From Paenibacillus dendrobii (GTDB taxonomy: Bacteria > Bacillota > Bacilli > Paenibacillales > Paenibacillaceae): a stretch of 64,000 bases of DNA. Every line of letters begins with the position of its first letter. The first letter of the stretch is position 1. The translations under genes and the position numbers were made by a program. Shown in pieces: positions 25,205-34,077 of the stretch. The DNA lies in the NCBI RefSeq assembly GCF_009807035.1, contig NZ_WUBI01000004.1, positions 124,001 through 188,000 of the forward strand. Reading direction: 5' to 3'. The notes below the pieces were generated by a model, which did not search any database, was not told the origin of the DNA, and saw nothing but the letters and a program-made list of their open reading frames with translations.

Positions 25205-25233
25205 TTGACAACCGGAAAAAGAAAGGATAAAGT
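25205..25233 (+). promoter_or_regulatory. Promoter of the siderophore-binding lipoprotein
   Basis: TTGACA (25205-25210), a 17-base spacer, then TAAAGT (25228-25233). The Fur box lies immediately downstream, over and just past the expected start point. Confidence 0.65.
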
Positions 25234-25252
25234 AATCATCATCATATGAGAT

Positions 25253-25267
25253 TGATAATCATTATCA
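25253..25267. promoter_or_regulatory. Perfect Fur box
   Basis: TGATAATCATTATCA matches the Bacillus 7-1-7 Fur consensus TGATAATNATTATCA at every position. It sits between the promoter and the start codon at 25285, so Fur with iron should block transcription. Confidence 0.92.
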
Positions 25268-25284
25268 TTATAAGGGGATTGAAC

Positions 25285-26253
25285 ATGAACAAAAAGCTGC
25301 TCCTGCCATTGCTGTTGCTGATGATTGTAATCAGCGCGTGCGGCAACCAAGCTGTTAACGACAATAAAGCCGCCTCGGCCTCGTCTAATGAGGACCAAGC
25401 GGCCAATTCTGCAACGAACGCCGACACGGCGTCTGAATCGAATGCCGGTACCAAGACCTATCAGTCCGAGTCCGGTCCCGTAGAGGTTCCGGCCAATCCC
25501 AAGCGAATCGTCGCACTGACGAATGCGCCGAACGTGCTTTCGCTTGATGGTACGCTGGTGGGCGTTGACGAGTGGACGTATAAAAATCCGCTATTCACCG
25601 ACAAGCTGTCGGGTGTGAAGGTCGTATCGCCAGACGATCTTGAAAAGATTATTGAGCTGGATCCTGATCTCATTATTGCTAGTTCCGACAGCAAAAATAT
25701 GGATAAGCTCAAAGAAATCGCGCCAACTGTCGCGTATACGTGGGGTAAGCTGGACTACCTGAATCAGCAGCTGGAAATCGGCAAGCTGCTGAACAAGGAG
25801 AAGGAGACCCAGGCCTGGATCGATGACTTTAAACAGCGTACTGCTGAGGTAGGTAAGGAGATCAAGGCGAAGTATGGAGACAACGTGACCGTGTCGGTTC
25901 TCGAAACCGACTCCAAGAGCTTCTATGTGTTAGGCAATAATTGGGCGCGCGGAACGGAAGTGCTGTACCAAGCGATGGGGCTGAACATGCCGGAGAAGGT
26001 CAAAGCCGACGCATTGGGTCCTGGCTATTATACGCTTTCACCGGAGGTGCTGAGCGATTACGTCGGTGATTTCCTTGTACTGAGCAGAAGTTCACAGGGC
26101 GATAATTCGTTCATGAAAACGGCAACGTGGAGCAATATCCCGGCCGTCAAAAACAAGCATGTCATCGAGATCGACTCAGAATCTTCCTCGTACAGCGATC
26201 CGACGACGCTCGAGTACTTGCTTGGCATTTTCAAGACAGGCTTTCTCGGATAA
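25285..26253 (+). CDS. Iron-siderophore ABC transporter substrate-binding lipoprotein
   Basis: About 322 residues. Start at ATG 25285, 7 bases after AAGGGG; an upstream in-frame ATG lies before the Fur box and is rejected. A lipoprotein signal ends IVISACGN with Cys 19 as the lipidated residue, followed by a flexible Ala/Asn/Ser linker. The PeripBP_2 fold opens with PKRIVALTNAPNVLSLDG and later has IIELDPDLIIASSDSKN and the paired-helix region. It would capture a ferric siderophore at the outer face of the membrane. No permease or ATPase gene is nearby, so it must use a transporter encoded elsewhere. Fur repression is strongly indicated. Confidence 0.9.
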   Translation: MNKKLLLPLLLLMIVISACGNQAVNDNKAASASSNEDQAANSATNADTASESNAGTKTYQSESGPVEVPANPKRIVALTNAPNVLSLDGTLVGVDEWTYKNPLFTDKLSGVKVVSPDDLEKIIELDPDLIIASSDSKNMDKLKEIAPTVAYTWGKLDYLNQQLEIGKLLNKEKETQAWIDDFKQRTAEVGKEIKAKYGDNVTVSVLETDSKSFYVLGNNWARGTEVLYQAMGLNMPEKVKADALGPGYYTLSPEVLSDYVGDFLVLSRSSQGDNSFMKTATWSNIPAVKNKHVIEIDSESSSYSDPTTLEYLLGIFKTGFLG

Positions 26254-26307
26254 GAGGCGAACCAAAACTTGTCAATAGGGCGGCGGAATTCACCGCAGTA
26301 AACAAGG

Positions 26308-26340
26308 AACCCAGCGTTATACGCATGGGTTTTTTGTTTG
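26308..26340 (+). terminator. Terminator after the siderophore-binding protein
   Basis: AACCCA pairs with TGGGTT with partial pairing inside, followed by a T6 run and TTTGTTT. Confidence 0.75.
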
Positions 26341-26528
26341 TTTAAGGGGGCTACGGCAGAACAGCACTTAATAGATATAAAAATTGGATATCAATTGCTT
26401 AACCGTACTTGTGATCTGCCCCCTGATTTCGGCAAAATCTTGCTGGAAACGGTATAATGAACTGGAAGAAGTGTACATTAAAAAGCGATGGGACCAATAT
26501 TATACGCCAAAAGAAATAAGGAGAGTTC

Positions 26529-27992
26529 ATGACAAATCATAAAGAAACAGGATGGAATTTCGATAATAGCTACGCCCGTTTACCGGAATCATTTTTTTCC
26601 CGGATTCAGCCCACTTCCGTACGATCGCCTAAGCTGATTATTCTTAATCAACCGTTAGCTGCATCTCTTGGTCTGAGTGTTCAGGGATTGCAAAGTGAAG
26701 ACGGCGTAGCCGTTCTTGCCGGGAACAAGGAGCCGGAGGGGGCCGAATCTCTTGCTCAAGCCTATGCGGGGCATCAATTCGGATATTTGAATATGTTAGG
26801 GGACGGCCGTGCCGTGCTGCTTGGCGAACAGGTGTCTCCACAAGGCGAACGGGTGGATATTCAGTTGAAGGGTTCGGGCAGAACGCCGTACTCTCGCGGA
26901 GGAGATGGCCGTGCCGCGCTTGGACCGATGCTGCGCGAATACATCATCAGCGAAGGCATGCATGCGTTAGGCATCCCAACCACCCGCAGTCTTGCCGTTG
27001 TGGCAACGGGGCAGTCCATCGCGCGTGAAAAGGATCTTCCGGGTGCCATTCTGACACGTATAGCTGCCAGCCATATTCGCGTCGGAACCTATCAATACGT
27101 TGCACAATTTGGCTCTGCCCAGGACCTTCGTATCCTAGCCGACTATACGTTAGAGCGCCATTATCCGGAAGTTGCAGCGGGTGAGAACCGTTACCTTGCA
27201 CTGCTTGACGAAGTGATCAAGCGTCAGGCTTCGCTTATTGCCCAATGGCAGCTTGTTGGCTTTATTCACGGGGTGATGAACACCGACAATATGACGATAA
27301 GCGGGGAGACCATCGATTATGGTCCTTGTGCTTTCATGGATACGTATGACCCCGCGACAGTATTTAGCTCCATCGATTCGCAAGGCCGCTATGCGTATGG
27401 CAATCAGCCGTACATTGCCGGATGGAATCTTGCTCGGTTTGCTGAGACGCTACTGCCGCTTTTGCATGATGATCAGGAGCAGGCCGTCAAGCTGGCTCAG
27501 GATAAGATTTCGGGCTATATAGATTTGTATGAAGCCAATTGGCTTGCAGGCATGAGAGCCAAACTGGGGATTTTTAATGATGAGGATCAGGATGAAGAGC
27601 TAGTGAATGACCTTCTACGTTTAATGGAAAAATATCGTGCGGACTATACCAATACCTTCCGTGCATTAACCTTGGATGCAATCGAGGGTACGGATCTGTT
27701 TGAGGCTCCGGAGTTCGCCCAGTGGAATGAGCGTTGGAAGACGAGACTTGGCAGACAACAGGTAACAGAAGCCTCTTCAAAACAGCTGATGCGAAACAGC
27801 AATCCTGCCGTCATCCCAAGGAATCATCTGGTTGAATCGGCACTGGAAGCTGCAACCGATCAAGAAGATTACGGCGTGATGGAACGTCTGCTTGCGGTAC
27901 TGTCCACCCCGTACGCATATGCTGCCGAACAGGATGAATACTGTGCAGTACCGGAGTCGATCACACCTTACCGGACATACTGTGGCACGTGA
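26529..27992 (+). CDS. selO: Protein adenylyltransferase SelO (YdiU)
   Basis: A 487-residue pseudokinase-fold enzyme that transfers AMP from ATP to Ser/Thr/Tyr of target proteins. Family motifs are clear: FGYLNMLGDGRAVLLGE (about residues 84-100), LKGSGRTPYSRGGDGRA (about 114-130), TRSLAVVATG and GFIHGVMNTDNMTISGETID (about 243-262), which contains the catalytic Asp/Asn pair. The C-terminus keeps the near-terminal cysteine (YCGT) typical of SelO proteins and linked to redox control. AAGGAG precedes the ATG. Transcribed alone, with a long-stem terminator at 28058-28097. The target proteins are unknown in this organism. Confidence 0.93.
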   Translation: MTNHKETGWNFDNSYARLPESFFSRIQPTSVRSPKLIILNQPLAASLGLSVQGLQSEDGVAVLAGNKEPEGAESLAQAYAGHQFGYLNMLGDGRAVLLGEQVSPQGERVDIQLKGSGRTPYSRGGDGRAALGPMLREYIISEGMHALGIPTTRSLAVVATGQSIAREKDLPGAILTRIAASHIRVGTYQYVAQFGSAQDLRILADYTLERHYPEVAAGENRYLALLDEVIKRQASLIAQWQLVGFIHGVMNTDNMTISGETIDYGPCAFMDTYDPATVFSSIDSQGRYAYGNQPYIAGWNLARFAETLLPLLHDDQEQAVKLAQDKISGYIDLYEANWLAGMRAKLGIFNDEDQDEELVNDLLRLMEKYRADYTNTFRALTLDAIEGTDLFEAPEFAQWNERWKTRLGRQQVTEASSKQLMRNSNPAVIPRNHLVESALEAATDQEDYGVMERLLAVLSTPYAYAAEQDEYCAVPESITPYRTYCGT

Positions 27993-28057
27993 TACGGTGG
28001 ATTTCCGCCGCGGAGGCCTCTCCGAGAGGCAAAGCATCAACAATTATCGCTGGAAGC

Positions 28058-28097
28058 AAAAAGCAGCTTGCCGACGTCAACGGTGAGTTGCTTTTTT
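28058..28097 (+). terminator. Terminator after selO
   Basis: AAAAAGCA...CTTGCCG pairs imperfectly with CGGTGAGTTGCTT and runs into TTTTTT. It is 66 bases past the stop codon. Confidence 0.7.
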
Positions 28098-28222
28098 GCA
28101 TAACAAAATAAGATCAAGAGCTCCAGATTTGGGGCATTGAATGACAATATTCGCCGTCCCGGAATGCCGGAGCGGCTTTTCGCATGTGGCCAATCCAATA
28201 TCAACCTAATTCATTTTCCCCG

Positions 28223-28287
28223 TTGCGCTGGAATTAATATTCTGATATTATTTAGACGCCTAATATTTACATGTCTAAATATTAGGC
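28223..28287 (+). promoter_or_regulatory. Promoter with interleaved palindromic operator (MarR target)
   Basis: TTGCGC (28223-28228), a 17-base spacer and TATTAT (28246-28251) form the promoter. Directly downstream two palindromes interleave: GCCTAATATTTA/TAAATATTAGGC (28258-28269 and 28276-28287, perfect 12-bp arms) and TTTAGAC/GTCTAAA (28251-28257 and 28273-28279). Binding there would occlude the start point. The MarR protein encoded at 31316 is the likely ligand. Confidence 0.75.
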
Positions 28288-28331
28288 AGACTATATGTAA
28301 TAATGTAAGTGTCGAAAGGAGCCTGGGATAA

Positions 28332-29132
28332 ATGGCGAAAATGAACGACAAAGTGGCGCTGATTACTGGAGGCGCTTCTGGAATAGGCCTGTCTACTGCC
28401 AATTTAATGGCGGAAGAAGGGGCTAAAGTAGTTATTGCAGATTTCAATGTCGAAGGGGCTAAGGAAGCGGCAGAGCATATTAAAGCCAAAGGCGGCGATG
28501 CGGTGGCCGTATTTCTTGACGCCGGAAACGGAGATTCGATTAAGGAAGCCGTGGAATTTACCGTACAACAGTATGGAAAAATCACCACCCTGTTCAACAA
28601 TGTGGGCTTGACCAATCTAAAGAAGGATCTGGATGTCGTTAACGTAGATCTGGATGAATGGGACCGTCTGATGAACGTGAACCTCAAGAGCGTTTTATTG
28701 GGCTGCAGATACGCTATTCCCCATATGATCCAAGCTGGCGGAGGCTCGATCATTAATACGGCTTCCATGGCGGGTTTTGCTAGTGATGCGATTCGTGTTG
28801 CTTATGGGGCTTCCAAGGCGGGGGTTGTTAATCTTACGAAATATATTGCTACCCAGTACGGCAAACATAGCATTCGTTGTAATGCCGTCGCTCCTGGACT
28901 GATTTTGACGCCGGCAGCCAAGAATAACATGTCTCCGGAGCTGCTGAATACCTTCGCGAAATATAATGCACTGCCTTACCACGGAGAACCGGATGATATC
29001 GGACATACCGTTCTGTTTCTGGCTTCGAATGCTTCCAAGTTTATTACCGGGCAGACGATTCAGGTCGAGGGTGGGCACTATATTGCCAATCCAACCGTTC
29101 CGGATTTCGAGCAAATGATGAACATGGCGTAG
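28332..29132 (+). CDS. Short-chain dehydrogenase/reductase
   Basis: A 266-residue classical SDR. ITGGASGIGLSTANLM (about residues 12-27) binds NAD(P), IADFN places an acidic residue after strand 2 (favouring NAD), NNVGL replaces the usual NNAG, and the catalytic set is Ser in TASMAGFAS with YGASK (about residues 158-162). GAAAGGAG precedes the ATG. It is the first gene of a cluster with an MFS transporter, a second SDR, MarR and an MBL-fold hydrolase, under a palindromic operator. The substrate is probably a hydroxy or keto compound imported by the MFS protein. Confidence 0.9.
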   Translation: MAKMNDKVALITGGASGIGLSTANLMAEEGAKVVIADFNVEGAKEAAEHIKAKGGDAVAVFLDAGNGDSIKEAVEFTVQQYGKITTLFNNVGLTNLKKDLDVVNVDLDEWDRLMNVNLKSVLLGCRYAIPHMIQAGGGSIINTASMAGFASDAIRVAYGASKAGVVNLTKYIATQYGKHSIRCNAVAPGLILTPAAKNNMSPELLNTFAKYNALPYHGEPDDIGHTVLFLASNASKFITGQTIQVEGGHYIANPTVPDFEQMMNMA

Positions 29133-29188
29133 GTCAATAGCAGCTGGAAGCTGTACGGATATGAGAGAATGGGGGATTAACAAACATT

Positions 29189-30457
29189 ATGAGCCACGAC
29201 AAACGAAAAATTCACTATGCTTGGTGGATTTTGCTGGGTCTTTGCTTGATGGTTGGCTTGGGAAAAGCTGAATTAAACAACTCTGCGGGTCTTTTCTTGA
29301 AACAAGTATCGAGTGATCTGGGAGTGGGGATGGGCAGTTTGTCCCTATACTTCAGCGTATCGGCCATCATTACCATGATCTTTTTGCCTATAGGCGGCAA
29401 ATTGATGGCGAAGTACGATACCCGGCTTATCTTGATCATTGCTATCATTTTGCAGGCCGGAGCCTTTGCTGCGTTCGGCTTCATGCACTCGGTATGGGGT
29501 TGGTATATTCTAGCCATTCCACTGGCCGTGGGCGGCGTATTTATTACCGTTATCGCGGGTCCTGTACTCATCAATCAATGGTTCAAAAAAAGCAAAGGCT
29601 TGGCGCTTGGAATCATGGGTGCGGCAGGCGGCGTACTTGGCGCGATTACCCAACCTGTTGTTGGGAACCTAATCGCGGGTCAAGGCTGGAGAGCCTCCTA
29701 TATGATTGTCGGCATTGCGGTCATCATTATCGTAGTGCCCATCGTGCTGCTGTTGATCAGAAGGTCGCCTCAAGATAAGAAAACGCTTCCTTACGGCGCA
29801 GAATCGTTGGGGGGCACCAATGCAGCCGCAGCCAGTACATCAGCGGATGATAAAGGCGTAGCGTTGGCTGCAGCAAGAAAGTCTTCTGCTTTCTATGCCC
29901 TTGTCGCTTTTTTCTTTTTGATTACATCTGCCGCAAGCTTTTCGATGCACATTCCGACTTATCTGATGAACAAGGGATTCGATGTTTCCTTCGCAGGCAA
30001 TGTTATGGCAACCAACATGATCGGCGTGCTGATCGGCTCACTGTTGATCGGATATGCGAGCGATAAAATCGGTACCCGAAACACGGCGATTGGCGCCATG
30101 CTTCTGGGTATGCTGTCCATCGTGCTGTTATTGTTCGCGGCATCGAGCACGGTCGTTATATCGATAGCCGTGTTGCTATTCGGCTTGGTCTCTGCCTCCA
30201 TCGGTACATTGGGCCCGGCTCTGACATCGAGCTTATTCGGCAACAAGGAGTATAGCCAGATTTATTCCAACGCTTCCTTGGGGCTGGCCATTTCGTCGAT
30301 CGTTGCTTTGCCGGCTTACGGGTTCGTGTTCGATTACACGGGAAGCTACACCCCCGTTTTGTATGCCATCGGCGTCATGATGATCATTAATATCGTCTGC
30401 ATCGGCATTGCTTTTAGAGGCAAGAAGAAGCTGGAGCAAGCGGGTTTGTGGAATTAA
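29189..30457 (+). CDS. MFS transporter, oxalate/formate-antiporter-like
   Basis: A 422-residue protein with 12 predicted helices. It opens IHYAWWILLGLCLMVGLGKA, and GVLGAITQPVVGNLIAGQGW and YASDKIGTRNT mark the two halves. The YAWW start and the GP.LINQWF segment resemble monocarboxylate/oxalate-formate-type MFS members, suggesting an organic-acid substrate, which is inference. It lies 56 bases after one SDR gene and 57 before another, all same strand, so it is probably the uptake system for the substrate they oxidise. Confidence 0.82.
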   Translation: MSHDKRKIHYAWWILLGLCLMVGLGKAELNNSAGLFLKQVSSDLGVGMGSLSLYFSVSAIITMIFLPIGGKLMAKYDTRLILIIAIILQAGAFAAFGFMHSVWGWYILAIPLAVGGVFITVIAGPVLINQWFKKSKGLALGIMGAAGGVLGAITQPVVGNLIAGQGWRASYMIVGIAVIIIVVPIVLLLIRRSPQDKKTLPYGAESLGGTNAAAASTSADDKGVALAAARKSSAFYALVAFFFLITSAASFSMHIPTYLMNKGFDVSFAGNVMATNMIGVLIGSLLIGYASDKIGTRNTAIGAMLLGMLSIVLLLFAASSTVVISIAVLLFGLVSASIGTLGPALTSSLFGNKEYSQIYSNASLGLAISSIVALPAYGFVFDYTGSYTPVLYAIGVMMIINIVCIGIAFRGKKKLEQAGLWN

Positions 30458-30514
30458 CTCATTCGTTAAGCAGATAGCGGTTCAATTCATTTACGTTAGG
30501 AGCATGTGATTAAT

Positions 30515-31249
30515 ATGGGGAAATTGGATAATAAAGTAGCAATTATTACTGGCGGGGCCTCGGGGATCGGCGAATGTATGGTTGATCTGTTCGCTGAGGA
30601 AGGCGCCACCGTGATTGCCGCAGACATTAATGAGGCAGCGCTGGAGAAGGCAAGCCAGAAACAGAATGTCTACGGAATGAAACTGAATGTCGCTTCGGAT
30701 GACGACTGGCAAGCACTGGCCAAAGAAGTGAACGATCGCTTTGGTAAAATCGATATCCTGGTTAATAACGCAGGTATCTCTTCTGAAAAGCCATACGAGC
30801 AAATCAATGCAGAGGATTGGCAGAAAATGCTCTCCATTAATGGTTTTGGTCCTTTTGCGGGCATCAAGCATGTGGCCCCTTATATGGCAGACCAAAAGAA
30901 AGGGTCCATCATTAATATTTCCTCTTACACGGCGATGATCGGCCAAGGCTTTAACCATTACTCGGCATCCAAGGGCGCGGTACGCGCATTATCCAAAGCG
31001 GCTGCTACAACGTTTGGACGTAAAGGAGTTCGGGTGAATGCCCTTTTCCCGGGAATCATCGAAACGCCAATGACCCAAGCTTTAAGTACCTCGAAGGAAT
31101 TGCTGGGCCACTTAATTCAAGCTACGCCGCTGCAGCGTTTAGGACAACCTGATGATATCGCCAAAGCGGCTTTGTTCCTGGCTTCCGACGATTCTTCATA
31201 CATTACAGGCTCGGAGTTGGTTATTGACGGTGGATACTCTGCCCAATAG
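30515..31249 (+). CDS. Short-chain dehydrogenase/reductase, second of cluster
   Basis: About 244 residues. ITGGASGIGECMVDLF near the N-terminus binds the dinucleotide, IAADIN ends strand 2 with Asp (NAD preference), NNAGISSEKP is intact, and Ser in NISSYTAMIGQ plus YSASK form the catalytic set. The ATG at 30515 matches the family start; a GTG at 30506 is too close to the AGGAG site. Paralogous to the SDR at 28332 but clearly distinct, so two oxidation steps or two stereoisomers are possible. A terminator (31264-31301) follows before marR. Confidence 0.9.
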   Translation: MGKLDNKVAIITGGASGIGECMVDLFAEEGATVIAADINEAALEKASQKQNVYGMKLNVASDDDWQALAKEVNDRFGKIDILVNNAGISSEKPYEQINAEDWQKMLSINGFGPFAGIKHVAPYMADQKKGSIINISSYTAMIGQGFNHYSASKGAVRALSKAAATTFGRKGVRVNALFPGIIETPMTQALSTSKELLGHLIQATPLQRLGQPDDIAKAALFLASDDSSYITGSELVIDGGYSAQ

Positions 31250-31263
31250 CGTGTAAAATTGAT

Positions 31264-31301
31264 GACAGCCCTTCATTCCATTGGGGGGCTGTCGTTTTTT
31301 T
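31264..31301 (+). terminator. Terminator between the second SDR gene and marR
   Basis: GACAGCCC pairs perfectly with GGGCTGTC, followed by G and T7. Read-through or an internal promoter must drive marR. Confidence 0.85.
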
Positions 31302-31315
31302 ACAAGGAGGATTAC

Positions 31316-31747
31316 ATGGAAGACTATATGGAAGAGCAGACTATTTTTGAACTCATTCACAACATGGAGAGTTTTACGAATAAATTGATCGTTCAGTGGA
31401 ACAAAACATTCAATGAAGACCTCGGTGTCTCCCATGTTCTCGTGCTCGGCCACTTGAAGCAAAACGGACAAAGCCGTCCGTCGGACATCGCCAAAGCATT
31501 GGGCCTTACCCCGCCTACGCTCAGTTATTTATCGGACAAGCTTGTCGCGAAAAAATTAGCCGTCAGAAATGTAGATGAGTCGGATCGCCGAATTATTTAT
31601 TTGGAGATCACTGATCAAGGTGCTGAGGTGTTGATGAGAGCGACACTGGAAGGGCAAAGGCTGAAAAGAGATTTGTTTGAGAAGTTATCCGAACAGGATC
31701 GGACACAGATGACGGAAATTTATAAAAAGCTGAATCTTTTAGAGTAG
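31316..31747 (+). CDS. MarR family transcriptional regulator
   Basis: About 143 residues starting at the ATG at 31316, 5 bases after AAGGAGG; the frame upstream runs through the terminator and is not used. The winged helix spans about residues 45-105: SRPSDIAKALGLTPPTLSYL is the recognition region and VDESDRRIIYLEITDQG the wing. It probably represses the SDR-MFS-SDR cluster through the palindromes at 28251-28287 and is released by a phenolic or acidic ligand, as is usual for MarR proteins. The assignment of operator to regulator is inference from proximity. Confidence 0.9.
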   Translation: MEDYMEEQTIFELIHNMESFTNKLIVQWNKTFNEDLGVSHVLVLGHLKQNGQSRPSDIAKALGLTPPTLSYLSDKLVAKKLAVRNVDESDRRIIYLEITDQGAEVLMRATLEGQRLKRDLFEKLSEQDRTQMTEIYKKLNLLE

Positions 31748-31832
31748 TTTCCGGACCCTATGGATATCATGAAGCCGATTAGACCGGGGGATATGAACTT
31801 ATATACCTTTAACTGGAGGGTATAATATGAAG

Positions 31833-31866
31833 AAGTCTGCCTCAGGTTGGTGGACTTTTTCTTTTT
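31833..31866 (+). terminator. Terminator after marR
   Basis: AAGTCTGCC pairs with GGTGGACTT (two G-T wobbles), 7-base loop, then TTTTTCTTTTT. Confidence 0.7.
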
Positions 31867-31937
31867 ATTTCCATATTTCCGGCTTCGTGGGAAGGATCAC
31901 AGCCACCTAAGAATAAACAGAAGAGAAGGTATTTCAA

Positions 31938-32795
31938 ATGCTGAAGAAAATCGCAAATCGAGTATACTATATGCCGCATGTTTCCGAGACCGATCGCCCG
32001 ACGCTGGGGCTCATCTGTGGGGACAATTACAGCTTGATCATTGATTCGGGGAACTCACCTGCGCATGCAAAGGATTTCCTGAATTCTGCTCAAAAGATGG
32101 GTATCACGCCAGCGAAGTTCGTTGTGATCACGCATTGGCATTGGGATCACATTTTCGGCATGAAAACGATGGATTTACCAACCGTTAGCCATGCAGATAC
32201 GAAGGAAAAAATACAATATTTGAAGACCTTGAAATGGGACGATGCCTCGTTGGATGCGCGGGTTGCGACGGGTGAGGAGATCGAATTTTGCAGAGATATG
32301 ATCAAGCGTGAAATGCCGACAAGGGATCATCTGGAGCTTAAGGCGCCAGACTTCACGTTTGACGGCAAAATCGAGATGGACCTGGGCGGCGTGACCTCTA
32401 TCGTTGAGCATGTCGGCGGGGTGCATGCACAGGATTCGTCCATTGTATATATTCCGGATGCCAAAGTGATGTTTCTGGGGGACTGCATCTATCAAGATTT
32501 TTACAGCGGAGATTGGAGCTATGACCAGAACGAACTCACCATCCTGCTGGACAAAATCAAAAAGTACGATGCGGATTACTATTTGACAGGACATCAGGAT
32601 CCTAAAACCCATGCGGAATTGTGGAGCGAGCTGGATGAACTGTCTCTGATCGGGGAACTGGTGGGCAGCGAGATTTCCTTAGATAACGCGGTTGCCAGAT
32701 TTAATGAGGTACGGAAGACCGCACCTAATGAGGAGCAGCTCGAGTACATCCAAAATTTTGTGAGCGGCAATCAGAAGATACGGAATGAAGCTTAG
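31938..32795 (+). CDS. MBL-fold metallo-hydrolase
   Basis: A 285-residue metallo-beta-lactamase-fold protein. The metal motif is THWHWDHIFG (about residues 65-74, H-x-H-x-D-H). Further ligands are likely in VHAQDSSIVYIP, FLGDCIYQD (Asp bridging the two metals) and LTGHQDPKTH (about 214-223). It begins with the family-typical IANRVYYMPHV. Such enzymes hydrolyse thioesters, lactones or other esters. It follows marR by 190 bases with an intervening terminator, so it may have its own promoter, but its location suggests a step in the same unknown pathway. A strong terminator follows. Confidence 0.85.
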   Translation: MLKKIANRVYYMPHVSETDRPTLGLICGDNYSLIIDSGNSPAHAKDFLNSAQKMGITPAKFVVITHWHWDHIFGMKTMDLPTVSHADTKEKIQYLKTLKWDDASLDARVATGEEIEFCRDMIKREMPTRDHLELKAPDFTFDGKIEMDLGGVTSIVEHVGGVHAQDSSIVYIPDAKVMFLGDCIYQDFYSGDWSYDQNELTILLDKIKKYDADYYLTGHQDPKTHAELWSELDELSLIGELVGSEISLDNAVARFNEVRKTAPNEEQLEYIQNFVSGNQKIRNEA

Positions 32796-32805
32796 GAAGT
32801 TATCG

Positions 32806-32834
32806 AAACCACTCCATCAGGAGTGGTTTTTTTT
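32806..32834 (+). terminator. Terminator after the MBL-fold gene
   Basis: AAACCACTCC and GGAGTGGTTT pair perfectly around an ATCA loop, then T8 in total. Confidence 0.93.
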
Positions 32835-32879
32835 ATGCGCTTTGAATATTTTATCCATCATTAATTCTTTGCACTCTCG

Positions 32880-32896
32880 TTCATATTCAGTTCATA
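32880..32896 (+). promoter_or_regulatory. TTCATA direct repeat upstream of the drug ABC operon
   Basis: TTCATA occurs twice 11 bases apart, the arrangement used by OmpR-type regulators. It lies about 160 bases before the ABC operon. No cognate regulator is adjacent. Confidence 0.25.
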
Positions 32897-33054
32897 AAAG
32901 TGTTTTATTATCCTTTAAGTAAACAGTTCACAGCTCACCTTACAGTCGAATGACATGGAAATATCGGTCTCCAGACGGAGGATGTATTCCGGCCCAGGTC
33001 CATGTTAGAAATAGCGAATGCACATTACAGTAATGAAGAAGGGGAGGGTTCTTA

Positions 33055-34077
33055 ATGAACAATATGAACGGAATGGAACGAAAAACGGCCCAAGGCGAAT
33101 GGGCTGTTGAAGCACGTGGGCTCGTCAAAAATTTTGGGGATAATCGTGCGGTAGATGGCGTGGATTTGAACGTGCGTGCGGGTACGATTTACGGCGTTCT
33201 GGGTCCTAACGGGGCTGGGAAGACTACCACAATCCGGATGCTGGCGACCTTGCTGCGGGCAGATGAAGGGACGACGCGCATCTTCGGGTACGATGTGGCG
33301 AAGGATCCTAATATCGTACGCCAGTTGATCGGAGTCACCGGGCAATACGCCTCGGTGGATGAGTCGCTCAGCGCGACCGAGAATTTGATTATTTTCTCCC
33401 GGCTGTTGGGTCTAAGCCGTGCGGAGGCGAAGCGCAAAGCAGCAGATCTGCTGGAGGAATTCAGCTTAACGGAGGCCGCGAAGCGTCCGCTTAAAAATTT
33501 CTCCGGGGGTATGCGCCGCCGGCTGGACTTGGCAGCGAGCCTTATTGCCCAGCCGCCGCTGATCTTCTTGGATGAGCCGACCACCGGTCTTGATCCGCGG
33601 ACACGCAACCAAATGTGGGACACGATCCGCCGATTGGTCAAGACGGGGTCCACCGTGCTGTTAACGACGCAATATCTGCAAGAGGCGGATGAGCTGGCCG
33701 ACCGGATCGCCGTGATTGATCACGGCCGAGTGGTTGCAGAGGGCACGGTGAATGAATTGAAAGCATCCGTGGGTACTTCATCCTTGCACTTAAGCATCCA
33801 AAATCCGCAGGACATTCAAAGCGCCCGCCGCACGGTGGAACGGGTGCTTCAAGTCCAGTCTGCGGTATCGCCGGAAGGCGGGAAAATTACGGCGCCGATG
33901 GCCGATGCCGACCGGGTGACGGACCTGCTGATCGCCTTGCGCGAAGCGAGAATCCCACTGGCGGAGATGAGCGTGCAGAAGCCGACTCTGGACGAAGTTT
34001 TCTTAACCATTACCGGCCACGGGGCCGACGGAGACGCTACTCAGGCATCCGATGAAGCGAAGGAGGTAGGAGCATGA
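33055..34077 (+). CDS. DrrA-like drug-exporter ABC ATPase
   Basis: A 340-residue ATP-binding subunit of an ABC-2 exporter of the daunorubicin-resistance type. Walker A is GVLGPNGAGKTTTIRML (about residue 48), the signature NFSGGMRRRLDLAASL (about 146), and Walker B PPLIFLDEPTTGLDP (about 167). TTQYLQEADELADRIAVIDH is highly characteristic of DrrA proteins. The C-terminal about 100 residues form the DrrA-specific extra domain. GGGGAGGG precedes the ATG. It overlaps the permease gene by four bases (ATGA). Likely expels a hydrophobic antibiotic or lipid. Confidence 0.9.
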   Translation: MNNMNGMERKTAQGEWAVEARGLVKNFGDNRAVDGVDLNVRAGTIYGVLGPNGAGKTTTIRMLATLLRADEGTTRIFGYDVAKDPNIVRQLIGVTGQYASVDESLSATENLIIFSRLLGLSRAEAKRKAADLLEEFSLTEAAKRPLKNFSGGMRRRLDLAASLIAQPPLIFLDEPTTGLDPRTRNQMWDTIRRLVKTGSTVLLTTQYLQEADELADRIAVIDHGRVVAEGTVNELKASVGTSSLHLSIQNPQDIQSARRTVERVLQVQSAVSPEGGKITAPMADADRVTDLLIALREARIPLAEMSVQKPTLDEVFLTITGHGADGDATQASDEAKEVGA

